A stretch of 64,000 nucleotides of DNA from Streptomyces griseoruber (GTDB lineage: Bacteria > Actinomycetota > Actinomycetes > Streptomycetales > Streptomycetaceae). A program made the position numbers and the translations under genes. Under the pieces are notes generated by a model, which did not search any database, was not told where the DNA came from, and was given only the letters and a program-made list of their open reading frames with translations. The stretch is taken from NCBI RefSeq assembly GCF_001514205.1, contig NZ_KQ948766.1:465215-529214 (forward strand). The letters run 5' to 3'. The stretch's first letter is position 1; each line of letters begins with the position of its first letter. Of this stretch, positions 49,192-57,988 are shown piece after piece.

Positions 49192-50745
49192 TCAGATCCA
49201 GTCCAGGGACCACAGGCGGAACACGCCGTTGCCGTCGGCCAGGTACTGGCCGCCGCCGACGCCCGCGTCGGAGACGACGTACTCCTTGCGCTGCCACAGC
49301 GGGATCACCGGCACGTCGTCGGCGACGGTCTGCTGGAGGTTCTTGAAGTCGTCGGCGACCTGGCTGCGGTCGGCGTACTGCTGGCTGTCGGTGATGTAAC
49401 GGTCGACGGCCTTGCTGCTGTAGCCGGTGTTCATGGTGGAGTCGGTGCCGACGAGCGGACCCGCGTAGGTGTCCGGGTCGGGGTAGTCGGCGACCCAGCC
49501 GACGGCGTACGCGTCGAGCTTGCCGCTCGCCCAGCGCTTCTGGAAGTCCGTCCACTCGTATCCCTTGACGTTCACCTTGAACAGACCGGAGGCCTCCAGC
49601 TGCCGCTTGAGCTCCTTCGCCTCGGCCTCGGCGGCACCACTGCCCAGGCCGTAGCCGTAGGTGAAGCTGACCGGGATGCTGACGCCGGCCTGCTGCAGGA
49701 GCGTGCGGGCCTTCGCCGCGCTCTGCGTGGGGTAGGTGTCGAAGAAGGACGTCGTGTGGCCGGTGAGGCCGGCCGGGACGAGCGAGTACAGCGGGTCGAC
49801 CGTGCCGTCGTACACGGTCGCGGCGAGCCGTTCGCGGTTGACCAGCCAGGCCATCGCCTTGCGCACGTCCACCGAGTGCAGCGGCGAGGACGCGCGGGTG
49901 TTGAAGTACAGGTTGCGGGTGTCGGAGCTGTCGGCCTCGCTGACCCGCATGTCGGGGTCGCTGGCGTTGAGGGAGGCGAGGACGGCGGGCGGCAGCTGCC
50001 GGGTCGCCACGTCGACCTCCTTGGCCTTCCACCCCTTCTCCAGGGCGTCCGGGTCGGCGTAGTAGCGCAGTTCGACGGGCGCGCCGGTCTTCACCGCGCC
50101 CCGGTAACGCCCGTTGGGTTCGAGGTCGGCCCGCTTGCCCTTCGTGTACGACGTCAGCGTGTACGGGCCGGTGCCGTCGACGGAGGTACCGGTGCGCAGG
50201 CCGTCGGCCGGGTAGCGGGTGTGGTCCACGATCGAGCCGGCGCCGGTGGCCACCTTGAACGGGAAGGTGGCGTCCGGGGTCGTCAGATGGAACGTGACCT
50301 TCAGACCGTCGGCGTCCACCGACTTCAGGGTGGACAGCAGCGAGGCCGGACCGACATCGGCGTTGATCTTCTTGACCCGGTCGAAGGAGAACTTCACGTC
50401 CTCGGCGGTCATCTTGCGGCCGCTGGGGAAGGTGAGGTCGTCCCGCAGCTCGCAGGTGTACGTCGTCAGGCCGCCCTTCGGGAAGGAACAGCTCCTGGCG
50501 GCGTCCGGGACGGGCGAGACGCCGCCCGGCTCGTACGTCAGCAGCGACTGGAAGACATTGCTGAACAACGCCCAGGATCCGGCGTCGTAGGCGCCCGCCG
50601 GATCGAGTGACGTGATGGTGTCCGTCGTGCCCACGGTGATGGTGGCTTCGCTGTCCTCCTGCGACGGCATCAGCTGCCAGCCGCCCACTCCGACGACAGC
50701 GAGAACCAGCAGTGCCACGAGGATCCGCATGCGAACCGAGCGCAT
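49192..50745 (-). CDS. ABC transporter substrate-binding protein, family 5 (peptide/nickel type)
   Basis: A 517-residue extracytoplasmic binding protein. The N-terminal hydrophobic segment (about 7-27) lacks a lipobox cysteine, unlike most Gram-positive binding proteins, so it is membrane-anchored or cleaved. Family features are TDTITSLDPAGAYDAGS, LTFPSGRKMTAEDVKFSFDRV (about 108-128) and VGWVADYPDPDTY. It probably binds oligopeptides, but no permease genes are adjacent. GGCGGGA lies upstream of ATG 50745, and a TAGTAC -10-like box is near 50789-50784. Confidence 0.88.
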   Translation of the reverse strand: MRSVRMRILVALLVLAVVGVGGWQLMPSQEDSEATITVGTTDTITSLDPAGAYDAGSWALFSNVFQSLLTYEPGGVSPVPDAARSCSFPKGGLTTYTCELRDDLTFPSGRKMTAEDVKFSFDRVKKINADVGPASLLSTLKSVDADGLKVTFHLTTPDATFPFKVATGAGSIVDHTRYPADGLRTGTSVDGTGPYTLTSYTKGKRADLEPNGRYRGAVKTGAPVELRYYADPDALEKGWKAKEVDVATRQLPPAVLASLNASDPDMRVSEADSSDTRNLYFNTRASSPLHSVDVRKAMAWLVNRERLAATVYDGTVDPLYSLVPAGLTGHTTSFFDTYPTQSAAKARTLLQQAGVSIPVSFTYGYGLGSGAAEAEAKELKRQLEASGLFKVNVKGYEWTDFQKRWASGKLDAYAVGWVADYPDPDTYAGPLVGTDSTMNTGYSSKAVDRYITDSQQYADRSQVADDFKNLQQTVADDVPVIPLWQRKEYVVSDAGVGGGQYLADGNGVFRLWSLDWI

Positions 50746-50931
50746 GGTGATGTCCCGCCCTCCCCGGGCCACAAGAAGGCCCAGTACTACACAGAAAGCC
50801 ACCCCCCTTGGTGGCGGGGCTCACCTAACCACACGTGTTTCAGCGGGCGGAAGAGACTTCTGGGTAGATGAGAAAGAACTTACCGACGCCTTGTTTCCAC
50901 CGGATTTCACAGCTTTCTCTCAGGTTCCGGC

Positions 50932-52344
50932 TCACGCCTGACGGGACGCCAGTTCGATCACCGTGATGTCCGAAGGGGCGCCCACGCGGGTGGGCGGCCC
51001 CCAGGCGCCGGCGCCCCGGGAGACGTAGAGCTGGGTGTCGCCGTAGCGGTCCAGACCGGCCAGGGTCGGGTTCGCCGCCTCGGCGATCAGGTTGCCGGGG
51101 AAGAGCTGGCCGCCATGGGTGTGGCCGGAGAGCTGGAGGTCGACGCCGTGGCGTACGGCATCGTGGATCTGGACGGGCTGGTGGGCGAGGAGCACGCACG
51201 CGCGCGTGGTGTCCCGGTCGCCGAGGGCCTTGCCGAAGTCGGGGCCCCGGCCCTCGCTCTCACCCGCGATGTCGTTGACGCCGGCCAGGTCGAACCAGGG
51301 GAGTTCGGTGCGCTCGTTCTCCAGGGGGTCGATACCGAGGCGGCGCACCTCCTCGACCCATTGGGCGGCGCCGGAGAAGTACTCGTGGTTGCCGGTGACG
51401 AAGAAGCTGCCGTGCCGCGCCTTCAGCTGCGCGAGCGGGGCGGCCGCCGGGCCCAGGTCCTTCACACTGCCGTCGACGAGGTCGCCGACGACGGCGATCA
51501 GATCCGGCTGGGTGCCGTTGATCGTGTCGACGACCTTCTGCGCGAAGCCCCGGCCGAGGACCGGGCCGAGGTGGATGTCGCTGACGACCGCGATCCGGTA
51601 GCCGTGGGCGGTGCGCGCGAGCTTGGCCAGCGGGACGGTGACGCGCTTCACCTTCGGACCACGCAGCACCCCGTAGGTACCGGCACCGACGGTCCCCACG
51701 GCCACCGCGGCGGCCGCACCCCCGACCGCCCGGGAGACGAAGAGACGCCGCGAGAGGGCACGCTTTTCGGCCGCTTCGGGAACGGGGGCGGGCTGCCCGG
51801 GCCCCTCGGGGGCGAGGGCGGGCTGCCCGACCGCCACGGAGGCGAGGCCGGACCGGTCCGCCGCCACCGGGGCGGGGGCCGATGACTCCGGCTGCCCGGG
51901 GCGGGAGCCGGGCCGGCCGGTCCGTGACCCCGGGGCGGTCGGGGCCGGCCGGTCGGTCGGCTCGGTACGGGCCGCTGCCGGCTCCGGGGCCGGCTGCTCG
52001 GAGCGGGCCGGGGCCGGCTGCTCGGAGCGGGCCCGGCGTTCCAGGAAGCGGCGCAGCAGGGGGCGTACGAGCTCGCCCGCCGCGACCGCGAGCAGCAGGT
52101 AGATCGACAGGGCGAGCCACAGGAAGCCCGGCCAGGCCAGGGTGCGCTGGAGCCAGAAGGGGGCGCCGGTGCGCTCCGCGACGAGGGCGCCGATCGCCAG
52201 GGCCCAGCCGCCCGCGATCAGTGCGGCGCCGCCGCGGCGCGCCCGGCCCGGACCGCGGGTGGTGTCGCGGAACAGGCGGCGCCACAGGTACCAGTTGGCG
52301 CCGACCACGACCGCCAGCGCGAGCAGCGCGAAGAGGATCACCAT
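50932..52344 (-). CDS. Membrane-anchored metallophosphoesterase (YkuE-like)
   Basis: A 470-residue protein. Three or four N-terminal helices (within 1-95) precede a Pro/Ala/Glu-rich linker (about 105-195), another hydrophobic segment with RRLFVSRAVGGAAAAVAVG, and the calcineurin-like domain (about 240-465). Metal ligands are in SDIHLG, VGDLVDG, TGNHEYF, LLAHQP and LSGHTHGGQ. It hydrolyses a phosphoester, possibly UDP-sugars or lipids, at the outer face. It is followed 4 bp upstream by the SCO4848-family gene on the same strand. Confidence 0.88.
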   Translation of the reverse strand: MVILFALLALAVVVGANWYLWRRLFRDTTRGPGRARRGGAALIAGGWALAIGALVAERTGAPFWLQRTLAWPGFLWLALSIYLLLAVAAGELVRPLLRRFLERRARSEQPAPARSEQPAPEPAAARTEPTDRPAPTAPGSRTGRPGSRPGQPESSAPAPVAADRSGLASVAVGQPALAPEGPGQPAPVPEAAEKRALSRRLFVSRAVGGAAAAVAVGTVGAGTYGVLRGPKVKRVTVPLAKLARTAHGYRIAVVSDIHLGPVLGRGFAQKVVDTINGTQPDLIAVVGDLVDGSVKDLGPAAAPLAQLKARHGSFFVTGNHEYFSGAAQWVEEVRRLGIDPLENERTELPWFDLAGVNDIAGESEGRGPDFGKALGDRDTTRACVLLAHQPVQIHDAVRHGVDLQLSGHTHGGQLFPGNLIAEAANPTLAGLDRYGDTQLYVSRGAGAWGPPTRVGAPSDITVIELASRQA

Positions 52345-52348
52345 CGGG

Positions 52349-52588
52349 CTATGACGTCCGGCGCAGTGCGCGCAGTCCGCGCAACCCGATGGCCCCGATG
52401 ACCGTCCCCAGTACGAAGGAGACGACGGCGAGCGTCAGGTGCACCCAGAAGTACGCCGTGGGGTGACCGTCGTCGAAGGCGAGACCGCTGCCGTCCTTGA
52501 CCAGATTCTTGACGAAAGTGACCCAGATGACCCAGCTCCACACCCCGAAGGCGAGCAGGAACCAGGAGAGGGGGCGGCTGAGCTTCAT
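52349..52588 (-). CDS. SCO4848 family membrane protein
   Basis: A 79-residue protein with two helices (WFLLAFGVWSWVIWVTFV, and HLTLAVVSFVLGTVIGAIGL) and an acidic loop GSGLAFDDGHPTAYFWVH, matching the actinobacterial SCO4848 family. Function unknown. GATACT on the minus strand (52600-52595), 6 bases before the ATG at 52588, indicates a leaderless transcript. It is divergent from the DD-carboxypeptidase gene. Confidence 0.9.
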   Translation of the reverse strand: MKLSRPLSWFLLAFGVWSWVIWVTFVKNLVKDGSGLAFDDGHPTAYFWVHLTLAVVSFVLGTVIGAIGLRGLRALRRTS

Positions 52589-52679
52589 GGGTTCAGTATC
52601 GCCGTCGGGTGTCCGGTTCGATGACCGGGGTGGGGAGGGCGGCGGGACTTCCCGTCGGCCGCCAGGTACGTTCTGCGTC

Positions 52680-53981
52680 GTGCCCGCACCCATGAAGCAG
52701 ACCGTCAGGCGATCCCTGCTGGTCACCGCAGCGTCCCTCACCTCTCTCGCGCTGACCGCGCCCGTCTCCCTCGCCGCGCCGAGTCCGTCCCCCTCCAAGA
52801 GCCCGTCCCCCTCGGCCACTCCCCCGGCGACCATGTCCACGGTCGGCGGCGCGCGGCTCGGGCAGGCCGGGACGCAGGTGGCGCTCGCCGGGGACGCGCC
52901 GGTGGTGCCGAAGGACCTCACCGCGCGGTCGTGGATCGTCGCGGACGCCGAGTCGGGCGAGGTGCTGGCGGCGCACAACGCGCACTGGCGGCTGCCCCCG
53001 GCGAGCACGATGAAGATGCTGTTCGCGGACACCGTGCTGCCGAAGTTCCCGAGGACCACCGAGCACAAGGTGGTGCCGAAGGACCTGGAGGGCATCGGGT
53101 CGGGCTCCAGCCTGGTCGGGATAAAGGAGAACGAGACGTACTCGGTCCACGATCTGTGGCTGGGTGTGTTCCTGCGCTCCGGCAACGACGCCGTGCATGT
53201 GCTGTCGTCGATGAACGGCGGTGTCGCGGGCACCGTCAAGGAGATGAACCAGCACGCCGAGGAGCTCCAGGCCCTCGACACGCACGTGATCTCGCCCGAC
53301 GGCTACGACGCGCCCGGCCAGGTCTCCTCCGCGTACGACCTGACGCTGATCGCACGGTCGGGGCTGCAGAAGAAGGACTTCCGGGAGTACTGCTCGACGG
53401 TCACGGCCAAGTTCCCGGGCGAGACGAAGAAGAACAAGAAGGGCAAGAAGGTCCGTTCGTCCTTCGAGATCCAGAACACCAACCGGCTGCTGGCCGGCGA
53501 CTACGACATCTCGCAGTACCCGGGCATCGCGGGCGTCAAGAACGGCAACACCACCAACGCGGGCGCGACCTTCACCGGGGTGGCCGAGCGGGCCGGGCGG
53601 GTGCTGCTCGTCACCGTGATGAACCCGGAGAAGAGCGACCACAACGAGGTCTACAAGGAGACCGCCAAGCTGTTCGACTGGGGGTTCGCGGCGGCCGGGA
53701 AGGTGACGCCGGTGGGCGAGCTGGTCCCGCCGCAGGGGGCGGCTCCCAGCGCGCAGGCCAGCGCGCAGCCGGGCGCGAACCCGTCCTCCGGCGAGTCCCC
53801 CGGGTCCGGCCGGGGCGGCACCTCGCACCAGCCGGTGGCGAGCGCGGTCGCCGACGACGGCTCGCGCGGCATGTGGACCGCGCTGGGCATCGCCGGCGGG
53901 GTGCTGGTGCTGCTGGCCGCCGGGGCGTACGTCGTCAACCGCCGCTGGCCGCTCCCGGATCTGGTACGCCGTCGCCGCTGA
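52680..53981 (+). CDS. D-alanyl-D-alanine carboxypeptidase (penicillin-binding protein, S11)
   Basis: A 433-residue exported S11 enzyme that removes the terminal D-Ala of peptidoglycan stems. A signal peptide (to about 33) precedes the active site: S109-T-M-K112, SGN at 167-169, and a third box K287-N-G rather than the usual KTG. A Ser/Pro-rich stalk and a C-terminal transmembrane helix (about 398-420) anchor it outside the membrane. GTG 52680, with TACGTT at leaderless spacing, is preferred; ATG 52692 is possible. Its last 47 bp overlap the convergent YihY gene. Confidence 0.9.
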   Translation: MPAPMKQTVRRSLLVTAASLTSLALTAPVSLAAPSPSPSKSPSPSATPPATMSTVGGARLGQAGTQVALAGDAPVVPKDLTARSWIVADAESGEVLAAHNAHWRLPPASTMKMLFADTVLPKFPRTTEHKVVPKDLEGIGSGSSLVGIKENETYSVHDLWLGVFLRSGNDAVHVLSSMNGGVAGTVKEMNQHAEELQALDTHVISPDGYDAPGQVSSAYDLTLIARSGLQKKDFREYCSTVTAKFPGETKKNKKGKKVRSSFEIQNTNRLLAGDYDISQYPGIAGVKNGNTTNAGATFTGVAERAGRVLLVTVMNPEKSDHNEVYKETAKLFDWGFAAAGKVTPVGELVPPQGAAPSAQASAQPGANPSSGESPGSGRGGTSHQPVASAVADDGSRGMWTALGIAGGVLVLLAAGAYVVNRRWPLPDLVRRRR

Positions 53982-54852
53982 CGTCCTCGTCGAAGGCGCT
54001 CTCGGGTGCGCTGCCCGTGGCGGTCCAGGCGGCGCTGTACAGGACCAGTTTCGAGGTGAGGTTGATCCACAGGAGCAGGGCGATGGGGACGCCGAAGGCG
54101 CCGTACATGCTCTTGCCCGCCACGTTCTGCATATAGCCGCTGAGCAGCAGCTTGAGCAGTTCGAAGCCGACCGCGCCGATCAGTGCGGCGACGATCAGGC
54201 GGCGGCGGGTGGGCTCGACGCCGGGCAGCAGGGTCAGGACGTAGAGGAGGAGCAGGAAGTCGGCGAGGACGGCGATGGTGAAGGCGGCGACGCGCAGCAG
54301 GATGCCGCCCCAGCCCGCCTTGTCGATGCCGAGGGCGTCGGTGATCCGGCCGACCAGGGCGGAGGCGACGGTGGAGATGGCGAGGGTGACCAGGACCGCG
54401 CCGCCGAGGCCGACCAGGATGCCCGCGTCCTTGCCCTTGCTCAGGACCGGGTTCTCCTCCCGGTCGGGCAGCTCCCACACCGCCCGCAGACAGTCCCGCA
54501 TCTGACCGACCCAGCCGATCCCGGTGAACAGCAGCAGGGCGCCGGCGATGAGGGAGACGGCGCCGGCGTTCTGTACCAGGTCGTGGATGTCGAGCCGGTC
54601 GGAGATGCCGGGGACCTGGTCGGCGATCTTGTCCTGGAGTTCCTGCTGCTGGGACTCGCTGAGGGTGGCGGCGGCGATCGCGGCGGCCAGGGTGAGCAGC
54701 GGGAACAGCGCGATGAAGCTGATGAACGTCATCGCGGCGGCGAGCCGGGTCCATTTCACCCGGTCCAGGCGTTCGTACGACCGCCACGCGTGCGTGGTCA
54801 TGAGGCGGGCGACCCACGGCCCGACGCCGGGAAGCTTCTTCAGCCAGTCCAT
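53935..54852 (-). CDS. YihY/virulence factor BrkB family membrane protein
   Basis: A 305-residue inner membrane protein with six helices. Typical features are RLAAAMTFISFIALFPLLTLAAAIAA (about 36-61) and GAFGVPIALLLWINLTSKLVLYSAAW (about 249-274). The family's function is not established. The C-terminal 15 codons run into the end of the DD-carboxypeptidase gene on the other strand. Confidence 0.9.
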   Translation of the reverse strand: MDWLKKLPGVGPWVARLMTTHAWRSYERLDRVKWTRLAAAMTFISFIALFPLLTLAAAIAAATLSESQQQELQDKIADQVPGISDRLDIHDLVQNAGAVSLIAGALLLFTGIGWVGQMRDCLRAVWELPDREENPVLSKGKDAGILVGLGGAVLVTLAISTVASALVGRITDALGIDKAGWGGILLRVAAFTIAVLADFLLLLYVLTLLPGVEPTRRRLIVAALIGAVGFELLKLLLSGYMQNVAGKSMYGAFGVPIALLLWINLTSKLVLYSAAWTATGSAPESAFDEDVSGDGVPDPGAASGG

Positions 54853-54933
54853 GATCCGACTCTGCCCCGCTCGGCGGGAATGACGCGAAGGACCGGGGTC
54901 CGAGTACCCCGGATGCCGCGCGCCACCAGTGCG

Positions 54934-55887
54934 CTACCAGTGCGCGACCGCCAGGCCGTACAGGGCGAGCCAGACCAGGCCGATCAGGGCGAGGGCGCGG
55001 TCGCCGAGGACGACCTCCTCGGGTTCGCCCGCGGTGCCCCGGTCGGCGAAGACGGCGTAGCGCAGGACCGCGAGGACGAACGCGACCACCGAAAGCTGGC
55101 GCCAGGGCAGCAGTCCGGTGTGCGGTGGGCCGCCCTCCTCCAGGGCCCACAGGCAGTAGCCGAGGACGGCGACACCCGCGGCGAGCTGCCAGACGAAGCG
55201 GAGGTAGCCGGTGGTGTACTCGGTGAGCAACGCGCGCGTGACGCCCGCTTTCCCGGCCATCTGGACGGCCTCGGAGTAGCGCTTGGCGGAGACCATGAAC
55301 AGGGCGCCGAAGCCGGTGGTGATCAGGAACCAGCGGGAGAGCGGGATGCCGAGCGCGAGCCCGCCTGCCGCGGCCCGCATCAGGAAGCCGGTGGTGACGA
55401 CGGCGAGGTCGACGACCAGGACGTGCTTCAGGCGGACGCAGTACGCCAGTTGCATGCCGACGTAGGCGGTCAGGAGCAGGGCGAGGGCCGGGGTGGTCAG
55501 CCGGGCCGCGAGGAGCGGCGCGAGGACCGCGAGGGCGCCTCCGGCGGCGTACGCGACCGGTACGGGGACCTGTCCGGCGGCGACCGGGCGGTGCCGTTTG
55601 ACGGGGTGGGCGCGGTCGGCCTCGGCGTCCCGGGCGTCGTTGACCAGGTAGACGGCGGCGGCGCAGGCGGTGAACAGGGCGAAGACCAGGGCGAGTTCGG
55701 TGAGCGTACCGGCGGTGAGCAGCCGGCCGGCCGCGGCGGGGGCGGCGACGACGAGAACGTTCTTGACCCACTGCTTGGGGCGGGCGGTCCGCAGGAGACC
55801 GCGCAGCAGGCCACCGGGGCGGGGGTTCGGCGGCGACGGGGTCCGCCGTCGTGGGGTGCGCTGCGGGTGGAGAACCGTCTCAGCCAC
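54934..55887 (-). CDS. ubiA: Decaprenyl-phosphate phosphoribosyltransferase-like UbiA prenyltransferase
   Basis: A 317-residue UbiA-family membrane enzyme with about 9 helices. RPKQWVKNVLV, the first Asp-rich motif VNDARDAEADRAHPVKRHRP (about 84-103) and a second motif region SAKRYSEAVQM match mycobacterial Rv3806c, which joins PRPP to decaprenyl phosphate. It is the first step towards decaprenyl-phosphoryl-arabinose. It overlaps the PAP2 phosphatase gene by 8 bp, and dprE1/dprE2 lie divergently next to it. Confidence 0.9.
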   Translation of the reverse strand: MAETVLHPQRTPRRRTPSPPNPRPGGLLRGLLRTARPKQWVKNVLVVAAPAAAGRLLTAGTLTELALVFALFTACAAAVYLVNDARDAEADRAHPVKRHRPVAAGQVPVPVAYAAGGALAVLAPLLAARLTTPALALLLTAYVGMQLAYCVRLKHVLVVDLAVVTTGFLMRAAAGGLALGIPLSRWFLITTGFGALFMVSAKRYSEAVQMAGKAGVTRALLTEYTTGYLRFVWQLAAGVAVLGYCLWALEEGGPPHTGLLPWRQLSVVAFVLAVLRYAVFADRGTAGEPEEVVLGDRALALIGLVWLALYGLAVAHW

Positions 55888-56461
55888 GGCACCCCTTGGT
55901 CATCCACCGCTTCCCCAGGCACGCCGTGAGGGCGCCGAGGGCCGCGCCCGCCGCCACGTCGGAGGGGTAGTGGACGCCGACGACGAGACGGGACAGGCAC
56001 ATCGCGGCGGCGAGCGGGGCGACGGCGGGTGCCCCGAGGGCGCCGAAGGCGACGGCGGCGGCCGTGGCGGAGGTCGCGTGCGCGCTGGGGAAGGAGTGCC
56101 GGCCGGCGGTGCGCACCCGGGGGGCGACATGCGCGGGGCGCGGACGGCGCACGACCCGTTTCACGCCCATGCTGACGACGTGCGCGCCCGCGGTGAGCGC
56201 GGTCGCGCGCAGCCAGGCGCCGCGCCGAGGGCGGTCCGCGGCGGCGCCCAGGAGGCCCGCCGCGAGCCACAGCGCGCCGTGCTCGCCCGCCCGGGAGAGT
56301 GCGCGGGCGGCGCCGGCGACGCGCGGGTCCGCGCCTGTCCTGTGCAGCGCGGAAAGGATGCGGTGGTCCAGGTCGTCGAGGTCGCCGAGGTTGTCGAGGT
56401 CGTCCAGGTCGTTCAGGTCGTTCAGGTCGTTCAGGTCGTCCATGTGGTCCATGTGGTCCAT
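55880..56461 (-). CDS. PAP2-family phosphatase (decaprenyl-phosphoribose 5-phosphatase candidate)
   Basis: A 193-residue membrane phosphatase. Catalytic motifs are KRVVRRPRP, SFPSAHATS and SRLVVGVHYPSD. The order UbiA-PAP2 equals mycobacterial Rv3806c-Rv3807c, where the phosphatase removes the 5-phosphate of decaprenyl-phosphoribose. The first 33 residues are an acidic repeat (MDHMDH, then DLNDLNDLDDLDNL) encoded by 9-bp repeats (about 56366-56464); starts at 56452 or 56443 would remove a little of it. Confidence 0.87.
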   Translation of the reverse strand: MDHMDHMDDLNDLNDLNDLDDLDNLGDLDDLDHRILSALHRTGADPRVAGAARALSRAGEHGALWLAAGLLGAAADRPRRGAWLRATALTAGAHVVSMGVKRVVRRPRPAHVAPRVRTAGRHSFPSAHATSATAAAVAFGALGAPAVAPLAAAMCLSRLVVGVHYPSDVAAGAALGALTACLGKRWMTKGCRG

Positions 56462-56594
56462 GTGGATTCACTGTTCACGCCGTCCCGGGCGGAACTCCGG
56501 CAATATTGAGCGACATCCCATTAATCACCCATTTCGGGGAGCAAGTGGAGGTTTCAAAACTTGTCGCCCATAAAGGGGCGATACGGTCGCCTCC

Positions 56595-57944
56595 ATGCCT
56601 GCCGAGACCGTCTCCGTCACCGGATGGGGCCGCACCGCCCCCTCCGCCGCCCGTCTGATCCGCCCCCGGACGTACGAGGAGGCCGTGGCCGCGGTCCGGG
56701 ACTGCGGGGTCCGCGGGGGCATCCCGAGGGGGCTCGGGCGGGCGTACGGGGACGCGGCGCAGAACGCCGGCGGAGCGGTGTGGGACATGACCGGCCTGGA
56801 CCGGATCCATGTCGTCGACGTGGCCGACGGCACCGTGCTGTGCGACGCGGGCGTCTCGCTGCACCGGCTGATGGAGGTGCTGCTGCCGCTCGGCTGGTTC
56901 GTGCCGGTGACCCCGGGCACCCGGTACGTCACCGTCGGCGGCGCGATCGGCGCCGACATCCACGGCAAGAACCATCACGTCGGCGGCTCCTTCGCCCGGC
57001 ATGTGCTGTCCTTCGAGCTGCTCACCGCCGACGGCACCATCCGCACGGTGGCCCCGGGTACCCCGCTGTTCGACGCGACCGCCGGCGGCATGGGCCTGAC
57101 CGGGGTGATCCTCACGGCGACCGTCCGGCTCCAGCCCGTCGAGACGTCCCTGATGGCGGTCGACACCGAACGCGCCACCGACCTCGACGACCTGATGGCC
57201 CGGCTGACCGCCACCGACCACCGCCACCGCTACTCGGTCGCCTGGATCGACCTGCTCGCCCGCGGGGCGGCCACCGGGCGCGCGGTGCTCACCCGGGGCG
57301 ACCACGCGCCCCTGGACGCGCTGCCCGCCCGCGCGCGCAGCGCACCGCTCGCCTTCCGCCCCTCCCGTCTCCCGCCCGCGCCGGCCGGCCTGCCGGGCGG
57401 ACTGCTGAACCGGGCGACCGTCGGGCTGTTCAACGAACTCTGGTACCGCAGGGCGCCCCGCGCACGGACCGGCGAACTCCAGCCGCTCCCCGCGTTCTTC
57501 CACCCCCTCGACGGCGTCCCGCACTGGAACCGCGTCTACGGCAGGAGCGGCCTCGTGCAGTACCAGTTCGTCGTCGGACACGGCCACGAGGACACCCTGC
57601 GCCGGATCGTGGACCGGATCTCCGCGCACCGCTGCCCGTCCTTCCTCGCCGTCCTCAAGAGGTTCGGGGAGGCCGACCCCGGCTGGCTCTCCTTCCCCCG
57701 CCCCGGCTGGACCCTCGCCCTGGACATCCCGGCCGCCCTGCCCGGCCTCGGCGCCCTCCTCGACGCGCTGGACGAGGAGGTGGCCGCCGCCGGCGGACGT
57801 GTCTACCTCGCCAAGGACTCCCGGCTGCGCCCCGAACTGCTCACCGCGATGTACCCGCGCCTGGCCGACTTCCGCGCGCTGCGCGCGGAGCTGGACCCGC
57901 GCGGGGCACTCGTCTCGGACCTCGCCCGCCGTCTCGCCCTCTGA
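56595..57944 (+). CDS. dprE1: Decaprenylphosphoryl-beta-D-ribose oxidase homologue
   Basis: A 449-residue FAD enzyme of the VAO type. FAD-binding segments are PRGLGRAYGDAAQNAGG (about 44-60) and VTVGGAIGADIHGKNHHVGGSF, and the C-terminal part (YGRSGLVQYQFVV, LKRFGEADPGWLSFPRPGW, ending SDLARRLAL) matches DprE1 throughout. With DprE2 it epimerises decaprenyl-phosphoryl-ribose to the arabinose form. TACGGT at 56582-56587, 7 bases before the ATG, suggests a leaderless promoter. Divergent from the PAP2/UbiA pair. Confidence 0.92.
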   Translation: MPAETVSVTGWGRTAPSAARLIRPRTYEEAVAAVRDCGVRGGIPRGLGRAYGDAAQNAGGAVWDMTGLDRIHVVDVADGTVLCDAGVSLHRLMEVLLPLGWFVPVTPGTRYVTVGGAIGADIHGKNHHVGGSFARHVLSFELLTADGTIRTVAPGTPLFDATAGGMGLTGVILTATVRLQPVETSLMAVDTERATDLDDLMARLTATDHRHRYSVAWIDLLARGAATGRAVLTRGDHAPLDALPARARSAPLAFRPSRLPPAPAGLPGGLLNRATVGLFNELWYRRAPRARTGELQPLPAFFHPLDGVPHWNRVYGRSGLVQYQFVVGHGHEDTLRRIVDRISAHRCPSFLAVLKRFGEADPGWLSFPRPGWTLALDIPAALPGLGALLDALDEEVAAAGGRVYLAKDSRLRPELLTAMYPRLADFRALRAELDPRGALVSDLARRLAL

Positions 57945-57988
57945 AGTCCCCGAAGTCCCCGAAGCCCCCCGTAGCCCCAGGAGTTGCC

